Assembly (NCBI RefSeq): GCF_029227915.1
Contig: NC_079876.1
Coordinates: 21,640,001-21,704,000 of the forward strand
Origin: Hydractinia symbiolongicarpus
Lineage: Eukaryota; Cnidaria; Hydrozoa; Anthoathecata; Hydractiniidae
Length of the DNA: 64,000 bases
Direction of reading: 5' to 3'
Under the pieces are notes generated by a model. That model was not told the DNA's origin, made no database searches, and saw nothing but the letters and a program-made list of their open reading frames with translations. Each line of letters begins with the position of its first letter. Within the stretch, counting starts at the first letter, position 1. Both the position numbers and the translations under genes were made by a program. This document shows, piece after piece, positions 49,201 to 63,600 of the stretch.

Positions 49201-50520
49201 TGTGGGAGGAATAGACCGATGGTAACCTGCGCTAACGCATGGAAGCACGTATTTCACGTGCAAGGTCTTTATTGAACGGCAATAGGCCATAAAGCAGCAT
49301 TTAGAGGTCTGTAAACGTAGTTGACAGTGTTCTAAAGTCATGGATCGATGGAAAACAAATTGGGACGTCGTAGTACATTGAGAATGGAAGGACTAGACCC
49401 ATCGTAACGTGCGCGGGCACGTGGAACTATGTGATTCACATGAAAGACTTTCACTAGGCATCAAAGGCCATATAACAGACTTTAGAGGCCTGTGCACGCA
49501 GTTGACGGTTTTGTATGGCTATAGCGCAATGAAAAAGGTCTTGGGACGTCCTAGTCCATTGAGTGTGGGAGGAATAGACCGATGGTAACCTGCGGTAACG
49601 CATGGAAGCACGTGGTTTACGTGCAAGGACTTTATTGAGCGGCAAAAAGCCATAAAGCAGCATTTAGAGGTCTGTACACGTAGTTGACAGTGTTCTAAAG
49701 TCATGGCTCGATGGAAAACGAATTGGGACGTCGTAGTACATGGAGAGTGGAAGGAGTAGACACATCGTAACGTGCGCGGGCATGTGGAACTATGTGATTC
49801 ACATGTAAGACCTTTACTAGGCATCAAAAGGCCATATGACGGCCTTTACAGGCCTGTACGCGTAGTTGACGGTGTTGTAAGTCTATGGCGCATTAAAAAA
49901 CGACTTTGGACGACGTAGACCATGGAGAGTGGAAGGACTAGACCGATGGTAACCTGCCCTAACGCATGGAAGCACGTGTTTTACGTGTAAGGCCTTTATT
50001 AGGCCACAAAAGGACATTAGTTGACGGTGTTGTAAGGGCATGGCTCGATAGAAAACGACTTGGAACGTCGTAGTCCATTGACGGTGGAAGGACTAGTCCC
50101 ATCGTAACGTGCGCGGGCACGTGGAACTATGTCATTCACATGTAAGACCTTTACTAGGCATCAAAAGGCCATATAACAAACTTTAGAGGTCTGTGCACGC
50201 AGTTCACGGTTTTGTAAGGCTTTAGCGCAATGACAAAGTACTTGGGACGTCGTAGTCTATTGAGTGTAGAAGGAATAGACCGATGGTTGTCTGTGCGAGC
50301 TCATGCAACTACGTGTTTAACGTATGAGGCCTTTATTAGGCGGGAAAAGTCCATAAAACAGCATTGAGAGACCTGTACACGTAGTTGACGGTGTTGTAAG
50401 TCTATGGCGCATTGAAAAACGACTTTGGCGACGTAGACCATTGAGAGTGGAAGGACTAGACCGATGGTAACCTGCGCTAACGCATGGAAGCACGTGTTTT
50501 ACGTGTAAGGCCTTTATTAG
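46250..50520. repeat. Higher-order repeat, period 2153 bp, two copies
   Basis: 46459/48612, 47003/49156, 47301/49454 and 47366/49519 are 2153 apart and look identical over long stretches. The period is twelve monomers minus 31 bp. Each unit holds a monomer with an internal deletion of about 27 bp (near 47865 and 50018), where AAAAGGACATTAGTTGACGG joins two distant parts of the monomer. Confidence 0.9.
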
Positions 50521-51199
50521 GCCGGAAAAGGTCATATAACAGCCTGTAGAGGCCTGTACACGTAGTTGACGGTGTTGTAAGGGCATGGCTCGATGGAAAA
50601 CGACTTAAGACGACGTGGACCATTGAGAGTGGACGGAATAGACCGGTGGTAACCTGCGCAGGCACGTGGAACCACTTGATTTACGTGTAAGATCTTTTTT
50701 AGGCGTCAAGAGGCCATATAACGGCCTTTAGAGGTCTGTACACGTAGTTGACGGTGTTGTAAGTCTATGGCGCTTTGAAAAACGACTTTTGACGACGTAT
50801 ACCATTGAGAGTGGAAAGATTAGACCGATGGTAGCCTGCGCTAACGCATGGAAGCACTTGTTTTACGTGTATGGCCTTTATTGAGAGGCAAAAGGCCATG
50901 TAAAAGCATTTAGAGGCCTGTACTCGTAATTGACGGCTTTGTAAGGCTATAGCGCAATGAAAAAGGACTTGGGACGTTCTAGTTCATTGAGTGTGGGAGG
51001 AATAGGCCGATGGTAACCTGCGCTAACACATTGAAGCACGTATTTTACGTGTAAGGACTTTATTGATCGGCAATAGGCCATAAAGCAGCATTTAGAGGTC
51101 TGTAAACGTAGTTGACAGTGTTCTAAACTCATGGATCGTTGGAAAACGAATTGGGACGTCGTAGTACATTGAGAGTGGAAGGACTAGACCAATCGTAAC

Positions 51200-54100
51200 G
51201 TGCGCGGGCACATGGAACTATGTGATTCACATGAAAGACTTTCACTAGGCATCAAAGGCCATATAACAGCCTTTAGAAGCCTGTGCACGCAGTTGACGGT
51301 TTTGTAAGGCTATTGCGCAATGACAAAGGACTTGGGACGTTGTAGTCTATTGAGTGTAGAAGGAATAGACCGATGGTTGTCTGTGCGAACTCAGGAAACC
51401 ACGTGTTTAACGTATAAGGCCTTTATTGTGCGGGAAAAGTCCATATAACAGCATTTAGAGATCTGTACACGTAGTTGATGATGTTGTAAGGCCATGACTC
51501 GATGGAAAACGACTTTGGACGTCGTAGTTTATTGAGTGTAGAAGGAATAAACCGATGCTTGTCTGTGCGAACTCATGCAACCACGTGTTTAACGTTTAAG
51601 GCCTCTATTGGGCGGGAAAAGACCAAATAACAGCATTTAGAGCTCTGTACACGTAGTTGATTGTGTTGTAAGGGCATGGCGCGATGGAAAACGACTTGGG
51701 ACATCGTAGCCCATTGAGGGTGGAAGGACTAGACCCATTGTTCAACGTGCGCGGGCACGTGGAACTATGTGATTCACATGTAAGACCTTTATTAGGCATC
51801 AAAAGGCCATATAACAGCCTTTAGAGGCGTGTGCACGCAGTTAACGGTTTTGTAAGGCTATAGCGCAATGAAAAAGGACTTGGGACGTCCTAGTCCATTG
51901 AGTGTGGGAGGAATAGACCGATGGTAACCTGCGCTAACCCATGGAAGCACGAGTTTTACGTGCAAGGACTTTATTGAGCGGCAAAAGGCCATAAAGCAGC
52001 ATTTAGAGGTCTGTAAACGTAGTTGATAGTGTTCTAAAGTCATGGATCGTTGGAAAACGAATTTGGACGTCGTAGTACATTGAGAGTGGAAGGACTAGAC
52101 CAATCGTAACGTGCGCGGGCACGTGGAACTATGTGATTCACATGAAAGACTTTCACTAGGCATCAAAGGCCATATAACAGCTTTTAGAAGCCTGTGCACG
52201 CAGTTGACGGTTTTGTAAGGCTATAGCGCAATGACAAAGGACTTGGGACGTCGTAGTCTATTGAGTGTAGAAGGAATAGACCGATGGTTGTCTGTGCGAA
52301 CTCATGCAACCACGTGTTTAACGTATAAGGCTTTTATTGGACGTGAAAAGTCCATATAACAGCATTTAGAGATCTGTACACGTAGTTGATGGTGTTGTAA
52401 GGCCATGGCGCATTGAAAAACGACTTTGGACGACGTAGACCATTGAGAGTGGACGGAATAGACCGCTGGTAACCTGCACAGGCACGTGGAACCACTTGAT
52501 TTACGTGTAAGACCTTTTTTAGGCGTTAAAAGGCCATATAACAGCCTGAGGAGGCCTGTACACGTAGTTGACGGTGTTGTAAGGGCATTGCTCGATAGAA
52601 AACGACTTGGAACGTCGTAGTCCATTGACGGTGGAAGGACTAGACCCATCGTAACGTGCGCGGGCACGTGGAACTATGTCATTCACATGCAAGACTATTA
52701 CTAGGCATCAAAAGGCCATATAACAGACTTTAGAGGGCTGTGCACGCAGTTGACGGTTTTGTAAGGCTATAGCGCAATGACAAAGGACTTGGGACGTCGT
52801 AGTCTATTGAGTGTAGAAGGAATAGACCGATGGTTGTCTGTGCGAACTCATGCAACCACGTGTTTAACGTATAAGGCTTTTATTGGACGTGAAAAGTCCA
52901 TATAACAGCATTTAGAGATCTGTACACGTAGTTGATAGTGTTGTAAGGCCATGGCTCGATGAAAAACGACTTTGAACGACGTAGGCCATTAAGAGTGGAC
53001 GGAATAGACCGGTGGTAACCTGCGCAGGCACGTGGAACCACTTGTTATACGTGTAAGACCTTTTTTAGTCGTCAAAAAGCCATATAAGGGCCTTTAGAGG
53101 CCTGAACACGTAGTTGACGGTGTTGTAAGGGCATGGCTCGATGGAAAATGACTTGGGACGACGTAGACCATTGAGAGTGGACGGAATCGACCGGTGGTAA
53201 CCTGCGCAGGCACGTGGAACCACTTGATTTACGTGTAAGACCTTTTTTAGGCGTCAAAAGGCCATATAACAGCCTTTAGAGGCATGTGCACGCAGTTAAC
53301 GGTTTTGTAAGGCTATAGCGCAATGAAAAAGGACTTGAGACGTTCTAGTTCTTTGAGTGTGGGAGAAATAGACCGATGGTAACCTGCGCTAACTCATGGA
53401 AGCACGTATTTTACGTGTAAGGACTTTATTGATCGGCAATAGGCCATAAAGCAGCATTTAGAGGTCTGTAAACGTAGTTGACAGTGTTCTAAACTCATGG
53501 ATCGTTGGAAAACGAATTGGGACGTCGTAGTACATTGAGAGTGGAAGGACTAGACCAATCGTAACGTGCGCGGGCACATGGAACTATGTGATTCACATGA
53601 AAGACTTTCACTAGGCATCAAAGGCCATATAACAGCCTTTAGAAGCCTGTGCACGCAGTTGACGGTTTTGTAAGGCTATTGCGCAATGACAAAGGACTTG
53701 GGACGTTGTAGTCTATTGAGTGTAGAAGGAATAGACCGATGGTTGTCTGTGCGAACTCAGGCAACCACGTGTTTAACGTATAAGGCCTTTATTGTGCGGG
53801 AAAAGTCCATATAACAGCATTTAGAGATCTGTACACGTAGTTGATGATGTTGTAAGGCCATGACTCGATGGAAAACGACTTTGGACGTCGTAGTTTATTG
53901 AGTGTAGAAGGAATAAACCGATGCTTGTCTGTGCGAACTCATGCAACCACGTGTTTAACGTTTAAGGCCTCTATTGGGCGGGAAAAGACCAAATAACAGC
54001 ATTTAGAGCTCTGTACACGTAGTTGATTGTGTTGTAAGGGCATGGCGCGATGGAAAACGACTTGGGACATCGTAGCCCATTGAGGGTGGAAGGACTAGAC

Positions 54101-57100
54101 CCATTGTTCAACGTGCGCGGGCACGTGGAACTATGTGATTCACATGTAAGACCTTTATTAGGCATCAAAAGGCCATATAACAGCCTTTAGAGGCGTGTGC
54201 ACGCAGTTAACGGTTTTGTAAGGCTATAGCGCAATGAAAAAGGACTTGGGACGTCCTAGTCCATTGAGTGTGGGAGGAATAGACCGATGGTAACCTGCGC
54301 TAACCCATGGAAGCACGAGTTTTACGTGCAAGGACTTTATTGAGCGGCAAAAGGCCATAAAGCAGCATTTAGAGGTCTGTAAACGTAGTTGATAGTGTTC
54401 TAAAGTCATGGATCGTTGGAAAACGAATTTGGACGTCGTAGTACATTGAGAGTGGAAGGACTAGACCAATCGTAACGTGCGCGGGCACGTGGAACTATGT
54501 GATTCACATGAAAGACTTTCACTAGGCATCAAAGGCCATATAACAGCTTTTAGAAGCCTGTGCACGCAGTTGACGGTTTTGTAAGGCTATAGCGCAATGA
54601 CAAAGGACTTGGGTCGTCGTAGTCTATTGAGTGTAGAAGGAATAGACCGATGGTTGTCTGTGCGAACTCAGGCAACCACGTGTTTAACGTATAAGGCCTT
54701 TATTGGGCGGGAAAAGTCCATATAACAGCATTTAGAGATCTGTACACGTAGTTGATGGTGTTGTAATGCCATGGCGCATTGAAAAACGACTTTGGACGAC
54801 GTAGACCATTGAGAGTGGACGGAATAGACCGCTGGTAACCTGCACAGGCACGTGGAACCACTTGATTTACGTGTAAGACCTTTTTTAGGCGTTAAAAGGC
54901 CATATAACAGCCTGAGGAGGCCTGTACACGTAGTTGACGGTGTTGTAAGGGCATTGCTCGATAGAAAACGACTTGGAACGTCGTAGTCCATTGACGGTGG
55001 AAGGACTAGACCCATCGTAACGTGCGCGGGCACGTGGAACTATGTCATTCACATGCAAGACTATTACTAGGCATCAAAAGGCCATATAACAGACTTTAGA
55101 GGGCTGTGCACGCAGTTGACGGTTTTGTAAGGCTATAGCGCAATGACAAAGGACTTGGGACGTCGTAGTCTATTGAGTGTAGAAGGAATAGACCGATGGT
55201 TGTCTGTGCGAACTCATGCAACCACGTGTTTAACGTATAAGGCTTTTATTGGACGTGAAAAGTCCATATAACAGCATTTAGAGATCTGTACACGTAGTTG
55301 ATAGTGTTGTAAGGCCATGGCTCGATGAAAAACGACTTTGAACGACGTAGGCCATTAAGAGTGGACGGAATAGACCGGTGGTAACCTGCGCAGGCACGTG
55401 GAACCACTTGTTATACGTGTAAGACCTTTTTTAGTCGTCAAAAAGCCATATAAGGGCCTTTAGAGGCCTGAACACGTAGTTGACGGTGTTGTAAGGGCAT
55501 GGCTCGATGGAAAATGACTTGGGACGACGTAGACCATTGAGAGTGGACGGAATCGACCGGTGGTAACCTGCGCAGGCACGTGGAACCACTTGATTTACGT
55601 GTAAGACCTTTTTTAGGCGTCAAAAGGCCATATAACAGCCTTTAGAGGCATGTGCACGCAGTTAACGGTTTTGTAAGGCTATAGCGCAATGAAAAAGGAC
55701 TTGAGACGTTCTAGTTCTTTGAGTGTGGGAGAAATAGACCGATGGTAACCTGCGCTAACTCATGGAAGCACGTATTTTACGTGTAAGGACTTTATTGATC
55801 GGCAATAGGCCATAAAGCAGCATTTAGAGGTCTGTAAACGTAGTTGACAGTGTTCTAAACTCATGGATCGTTGGAAAACGAATTGGGACGTCGTAGTACA
55901 TTGAGAGTGGAAGGACTAGACCAATCGTAACGTGCGCGGGCACATGGAACTATGTGATTCACATGAAAGACTTTCACTAGGCATCAAAGGCCATATAACA
56001 GCCTTTAGAAGCCTGTGCACGCAGTTGACGGTTTTGTAAGGCTATTGCGCAATGACAAAGGACTTGGGACGTTGTAGTCTATTGAGTGTAGAAGGAATAG
56101 ACCGATGGTTGTCTGTGCGAACTCAGGCAACCACGTGTTTAACGTATAAGGCCTTTATTGTGCGGGAAAAGTCCATATAACAGCATTTAGAGATCTGTAC
56201 ACGTAGTTGATGATGTTGTAAGGCCATGACTCGATGGAAAACGACTTTGGACGTCGTAGTTTATTGAGTGTAGAAGGAATAAACCGATGCTTGTCTGTGC
56301 GAACTCATGCAACCACGTGTTTAACGTTTAAGGCCTCTATTGGGCGGGAAAAGACCAAATAACAGCATTTAGAGCTCTGTACACGTAGTTGATTGTGTTG
56401 TAAGGGCATGGCGCGATGGAAAACGACTTGGGACATCGTAGCCCATTGAGGGTGGAAGGACTAGACCCATTGTTCAACGTGCGCGGGCACGTGGAACTAT
56501 GTGATTCACATGTAAGACCTTTATTAGGCATCAAAAGGCCATATAACAGCCTTTAGAGGCGTGTGCACGCAGTTAACGGTTTTGTAAGGCTATAGCGCAA
56601 TGAAAAAGGACTTGGGACGTCCTAGTCCATTGAGTGTGGGAGGAATAGACCGATGGTAACCTGCGCTAACCCATGGAAGCACGAGTTTTACGTGCAAGGA
56701 CCTTATTGAGCGGCAAAAGGCCATAAAGCAGCATTTAGAGGTCTGTAAACGTAGTTGATAGTGTTCTAAAGTCATGGATCGTTGGAAAACGAATTTGGAC
56801 GTCGTAGTACATTGAGAGTGGAAGGACTAGACCAATCGTAACGTGCGCGGGCACGTGGAACTATGTGATTCACATGAAAGACTTTCACTAGGCATCAAAG
56901 GCCATATAACAGCTTTTAGAAGCCTGTGCACGCAGTTGACGGTTTTGTAAGGCTATAGCGCAATGACAAAGGACTTGGGTCGTCGTAGTCTATTGAGTGT
57001 AGAAGGAATATACCGATGGTTGTCTGTGCGAACTCAGGCAACCACGTGTTTAACGTATAAGGCCTTTATTGGGCGGGAAAAGTCCATATAACAGCATTTA

Positions 57101-57750
57101 GAGATCTGTACACGTAGTTGATGGTGTTGTAAGGCCATGGCGCATTGAAAAACGACTTTGGACGACGTAGACCATTGAGAGTGGACGGAATAGACCGCTG
57201 GTAACCTGCACAGGCACGTGGAACTACTTGATTTACGTGTAAGACCTTTTTTAGGCGTCAAAAGGCCATATAACAGCCTGAGGAGGCCTGTACACGTAGT
57301 TGACGGTGTTGTAAGGGCATTGCTCGATAGAAAACGACTTGGAACGTCGTAGTCCATTGACGGTGGAAGGACTAGACCCATCGTAACGTGCGCGGGCACG
57401 TGGAACTATGTCATTCACATGCAAGACTATTACTAGGCATCAAAAGGCCATATAACAGACTTTAGAGGGCTGTGCACGCAGTTGACGGTTTTGTAAGGCT
57501 ATAGCGCAATGACAAAGGACTTGGGACGTCGTAGTCTATTGAGTGTAGAAGGAATAGACCGATGGTTGTCTGTGCGAACTCATGCAACCACGTGTTTAAC
57601 GTATAAGGCTTTTATTGGACGTGAAAAGTCCATATAACAGCATTTAGAGATCTGTACACGTAGTTGATAGTGTTGTAAGGCCATGGCTCGATGAAAAACG
57701 ACTTTGAACGACGTAGACCATTGAGAGTGGACGGAATAGACCGCTGGTAA
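51200..57750. repeat. Higher-order repeat, period 2366 bp, nearly three copies
   Basis: 51605, 53971 and 56337; 51858, 54224 and 56590; 52302, 54668 and 57034 are 2366 apart, exactly thirteen 182-bp monomers. Copies differ by only a few bases. Part of the same unit returns at 58400-60180 with an offset of 3824 (54668/58492, 55438/59262), after a rearranged stretch. Confidence 0.92.
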
Positions 57751-60700
57751 CCTGCACAGGCACGTGGAACCACTTGATTTACGTGTAAGACCTTTTTTAA
57801 GGCGTCAAAAGGCCATATAACGGCCTTTAGAGGTCTGTACATGTAGTTGACGGTGTTGTAAGTCTATGGCGCTTTGAAAAACGACTTTGGACGACGTAGA
57901 CCATTGAGAGTGGAAGGACTAGACCGATGGTAACCTGCGCTAACGCATGGAAGCACGTGTTTTACGTGTATGGCCTTTATTGAGAGGCAAAAGGCCATGT
58001 AAAAGCATTTAGAGGCCTGTACTCGTAATTGACGGCTTTGTAAGGCTATAGCGCAATGAAAAAGGACTTGGGACGTTCTAGTTCATTGAGTGTGGGAGGA
58101 ATAGACCGATGGTAACCTGCGCTAACACATTGAAGCACGTATTTTACGTGCAAGGACTTTATTGAACGGCAATAGGCCATAAAGCAGCCAGTAGAGGCCT
58201 GTACACGTAGTTGACGGTGTTGTTAGGGCTTGGCTCGATGGAAAATGACTTGGGACGACGTAGACTATTGAGAGTGGACGGAATCGACCGGTGGTAACCT
58301 GTGCAGGCACGTGGAACCACTTGATTTACGTGTAAGACCCTTTTTAGGCGTCAAAAGGCCATATAACAGCCTTTTAGAGGCATGTGCACGCAGTTGACGG
58401 TTTTGTAAGGCTATAGCGCAATGACAAAGGACTTGGGTCGTCGTAGTCTATTGAGTGTAGAAGGAATAGACCGATGGTTGTCTGTGCGAACTCAGGCAAC
58501 CACGTGTTTAACGTATAAGGCCTTTATTGGGCGGGAAAAGTCCATATAACAGCATTTAGAGATCTGTACACGTAGTTGATGGTGTTGTAAGGCCATGGCG
58601 CATTGAAAAACGACTTTGGACGACGTAGACCATTGAGAGTGGACGGAATAGACCGCTGGTAACCTGCACAGGCACGTGGAACCACTTGATTTACGTGTAA
58701 GACCTTTTTTAGGCGTTAAAAGGCCATATAACAGCCTGAGGAGGCCTGTACACGTAGTTGACGGTGTTGTAAGGGCATTGCTCGATAGAAAACGACTTGG
58801 AACGTCGTAGTCCATTGACGGTGGAAGGACTAGACCCATCGTAACGTGCGCGGGCACGTGGAACTATGTCATTCACATGCAAGACTATTACTAGGCATCA
58901 AAAGGCCATATAACAGACTTTAGAGGGCTGTGCACGCAGTTGACGGTTTTGTAAGGCTATAGCGCAATGACAAAGGACTTGGGACGTCGTAGTCTATTGA
59001 GTGTAGAAGGAATAGACCGATGGTTGTCTGTGCGAACTCATGCAACCACGTGTTTAACGTATAAGGCTTTTATTGGACGTGAAAAGTCCATATAACAGCA
59101 TTTAGAGATCTGTACACGTAGTTGATAGTGTTGTAAGGCCATGGCTCGATGAAAAACGACTTTGAACGACGTAGGCCATTAAGAGTGGACGGAATAGACC
59201 GGTGGTAACCTGCGCAGGCACGTGGAACCACTTGTTATACGTGTAAGACCTTTTTTAGGCGTCAAAAAGCCATATAAGGGCCTTTAGAGGCCAGAACACG
59301 TAGTTGACGGTGTTGTAAGAGCATGGCTCGATGGAAAATGACTTGGGACGACGTAGACCATTGAGAGTGGACGGAATCGACCGGTGGTAACCTGCGCAGG
59401 CACGTGGAACCACTTGATTTACGTGTAAGACCTTTTTTAGGCGTCAAAAGGCCATATAACAGCCTTTAGAGGCATGTGCACGCAGTTAACGGTTTTGTAA
59501 GGCTATAGCGCAATGAAAAAGGACTTGAGACGTTCTAGTTCTTTGAGTGTGGGAGAAATAGACCGATGGTAACCTGCGCTAACTCATGGAAGCACGTATT
59601 TTACGTGTAAGGACTTTATTGATCGGCAATAGGCCATAAAGCAGCATTTAGAGGTCTGTAAACGTAGTTGACAGTGTTCTAAACTCATGGATCGTTGGAA
59701 AACGAATTGGGACGTCGTAGTACATTGAGAGTGGAAGGACTAGACCAATCGTAACGTGCGCGGGCACATGGAACTATGTGATTCACATGAAAGACTTTCA
59801 CTAGGCATCAAAGGCCATATAACAGCCTTCAGAAGCCTGTGCACGCAGTTGACGGTTTTGTAAGGCTATTGCGCAATGACAAAGGACTTGGGACGTTGTA
59901 GTCTATTGAGTGTAGAAGGAATAGACCGATGGTTGTCTGTGCGAACTCAGGCAACCACGTGTTTAACGTATAAGGCCTTTATTGTGCGGGAAAAGTCCAT
60001 ATAACAGCATTTAGAGATCTGTACACGTAGTTGATGATGTTGTAAGGCCATGACTCGATGGAAAACGACTTTGGACGTCGTAGTTTATTGAGTGTAGAAG
60101 GAATAAACCGATGCTTGTCTGTGCGAACTCATGCAACCACGTGTTTAACGTTTAAGGCCTCTATTGGGCGGGAAAAGGCCATAAAGCAGCATTTAGAGGT
60201 CTGTAAACGTAGTTGATAGTGTTCTAAAGTCATGGATCGTTGGAAAACGAATTTGGACGTCGTAGTACATTGAGAGTGGAAGGACTAGACCAATCGTAAC
60301 GTGCGCAGGCACGTGGAACTATGTGATTCACATGAAAGACTTTCACTAGGCATCAAAGGCCATATAACAGCTTTTAGAAGCCTGTGCACGCAGTTGACGG
60401 TTTTGTAAGGCTATAGCGCAATGACAAAGGACTTGGGTCGTCGTAGTCTATTGAGTGTAGAAGGAATATACCGATGGTTGTCTGTGCGAACTCAGGCAAC
60501 CACGTGTTTAACGTATAAGGCCTTTATTGGGCGGGAAAAGTCCATATAACAGCATTTAGAGATCTGTACACGTAGTTGATGGTGTTGTAAGGCCATGGCG
60601 CATTGAAAAACGACTTTGGACGACGTAGACCATTGAGAGTGGACGGAATAGACCGCTGGTAACCTGCACAGGCACGTGGAACTACTTGATTTACGTGTAA

Positions 60701-62599
60701 GACCTTTTTTAGGCGTCAAAAGGCCATATAACAGCCTGAGGAGGCCTGTACACGTAGTTGACGGTGTTGTAAGGGCATGGCTCGATGGAAAACGACTTGG
60801 GACGACGTAGGCCATTGAGAGTGGACGGAATCGACGGGTGGCAACCTGAGCAGGCCCGTGGAACCACTTGATTTACGTGTAAGACCTTTTTTAGGCGTCA
60901 AAAGGCCATATAACGGCCTTTAGAGGTCTGTACATGTAGTTGACGGTGTTGTAAGTCTATGGCGCTTTGAAAAACGACTTTGGACGACGAAGACCATTGA
61001 GAGTGGAAGGACTAGACCCATCGTAACGTGCGCGGGCACGTGGAACTATGTCATTCACATGTAAGACCTTTACTAGGCATCAAAAGGATATATAACAGAC
61101 TTTACAGGCCTGTGCACGCAGTTGACGGTGTTGTAAGGGCATGGCTCGATATAAAATGACTTGGGACGACGTAGACCATTGAGAGTGGACGGAATCCACC
61201 GGTGGTAACCTGCGCAGGCACGTGGAACCACTTGATTTACGTGTAAGACCTTTTTTAGGCGTCAAAAGGCCATATAACAGCCTTTAGAGGCATGTGCACG
61301 CAGTTAACGGTTTTGTAAGGCTTTAGCGCAATGAAAAAGGACTTGAGACGTTCTAGTTCTTTGAGTGTGGGAGGAATAGACCGATGGTAACCTGCGCTAA
61401 CTCATGGAAGCACGTATTTTACGTGTAAGGACTTTATTGATCGGCAATAGGCCATAAAGCAGCATTTAGAGGTCTGTAAACGTAGTTGACAGTGTTCTAA
61501 ACTCATGGATCGATGGAAAACGAATTGGGACGTCGTAGTACATGGAGAGTGGAAGGAGTAGACACATCGTAACGTGCGCGGGCACATGGAACTATGTGAT
61601 TCACATGTAAGACCTTTACTATGCATCAAAAGGCCATATAACAGACTTTACAGGCCTGTGCACGCAGTTGACGGTTTTGTAAGGCTATAGCGCAATGACA
61701 AAGAACTTGGGACGTCGTAGTCTATTGAGTGTAGAAGGAATAGACCGATGGTTGTCTGTGCGAACTCAGGCAACCACGTGTTTAACGTAGAAGGCCTTTA
61801 TTGGACGGGAAAAGTCCATATAACAGCATTTAGAGATCTGTACACGTAGTTGACAGTGTTGTAAGGCCATGGCTCGATGGAAAACGCCTTTGGACGGCGT
61901 AGACCATTGAGATTGGACGAAATAGACCGGTGGTAACCTGCGCAGGCACGTGGAACCACTTGATTTACGTGTAAGAACTTTTTTAGGCGTCAAAAGGCCA
62001 TATAACGGCCATTAGAGGACTGTACACGTACTTGACGGTGTTGTAAGTCTATGGCGCTTTGAAAAACGACTTTGGACGACGTAGAACATTGAGAGTGGAA
62101 GGACTAGACCGATGGTAACCTGCGCTAACGCATGGAAGCACGTGTTTTACAAGTATGGCCTTTATTGAGAGGCAAAAGGCCATGTAAAAGCATTTAGAGG
62201 CCTGTACTCGTAATTGACGGCTTTGTAAGGCTATAGCGCAATGAAAAAGGACTTGGGACGTTCTAGTTCATTGAGTGTGGGAGGAATAGACCGATGGTAA
62301 CCTGCGCTAACACATTGAAGCACGTATTTTACGTGCAAGGAATTTATTGAACGGCAATAGGCCATAAAGCAGCATTTGGAGGTCCGTAAACGTAGTTGAC
62401 AGTGTTCTAAAGTCATGGATCGATGGAAAACGAATTGGGACGTCGTAGTACGTTGAGAGTGGAAGGACTAGACCCATCGTAACGTGCGCGGGCACGTAAA
62501 GCTATGTGATTCACATGTAAGACCTTTCCTAGGCATCAAAGGCCATATAACTGCCTTTAGAGGCATGTGCACGCAGTTGACGGTTTTGTAAGGCTATAG

Positions 62600-63600
62600 C
62601 GCAATGAAAAAGGACTTGAGACGTCCTGGTCCATTGAGTGTAGAAGGAATAGACCGATGGTTGTCTGTGCGAACTCATGCAACCACGTGTTTAACGTATA
62701 AGGCCTTTATTGGTCGTGAAAGGTCCATATAACAGCATTTAGAGATCTGCACACGTAGTTGATGGTGTTGTAAGGCCATGGCTCGATGGAAAACGACTTT
62801 GAACAACGTAGGCCATTAAGAGTGGACGGAATAGACCGGTGGTTGTCTGTGGGAACTCATGCAACTACGTGGAAAAGTCCATATAACAGAATTTAGAGAT
62901 CTGTACACGTAGTTGACGGTGTTGTAAGTCTATGGCGCTTTGAAAAACGACTTTAGACGACGTAGACCATTGAGAGTGGAAGGACTAGACCGATGGTAAC
63001 CTGCGCTAACGCATGGAAACACGTGTTTTACGTGTATGGCCTTTATTGAGAGGCAAAAGGCCATGTAAAAGCATTTAGAGGCCTGTACTCGTAATTGAAA
63101 GTTTTGTAAGGCTATAGCGCAATGAAAAAGGACTTGGGACGTTCTAGTTCATTGAGTGTGGGAGGAATAGACCGATGGTAACCTGCGCTAACGCATGGAA
63201 GCACGTGTTTTACGTGCAAGGCCTTTACTGAGCGGCAAAAGGCCATAAAGCAGCATTTAGAGGTCTGTACACGTAGTTGACAGTGTTCTAAAGTCATTGC
63301 TCGATGGAAAACGAATTGGGACATCGTAGTACATTGAGAGTGGAAGGACTAGGACGATGGAAAACGACTTTGGACGTCGTAGTCTATTGAGTGTAGAAGG
63401 AATAGACCGATGCTTGTCTGTGCGAACTCATGCAACCACGTCTTTAACGTTTAAGGCCTTTATTGGGCGGGAAATGACCATATAACAGCATTTAGAGGTC
63501 TGTACACGTAGTTGACAGTGTTCTAAAGCCATGGCTCGATGGAAAACGAATTGGGACGTCGTAGTACTATGAGAGTGGAAGGATAGACCCATCGTAACGT
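62600..63600. repeat. Scrambled satellite segment with truncated monomers
   Basis: Monomers here are irregular. Near 62865 a class ii monomer jumps from AACTACGTGG straight to AAAAGTCC. Near 63350 GGAAGGACTAGGACGATGG joins two distant monomer positions. No clear higher-order period is seen from 60200 to the end. Confidence 0.7.

Noticed and set aside
53085-53098. CArG box (CCATATAAGG) in a few monomers
   Set aside because: Only rare variants (near 53087, 55445, 59270) match. Most monomers read CCATATAAC with an extra C. The match is probably chance variation of one ancestral sequence.
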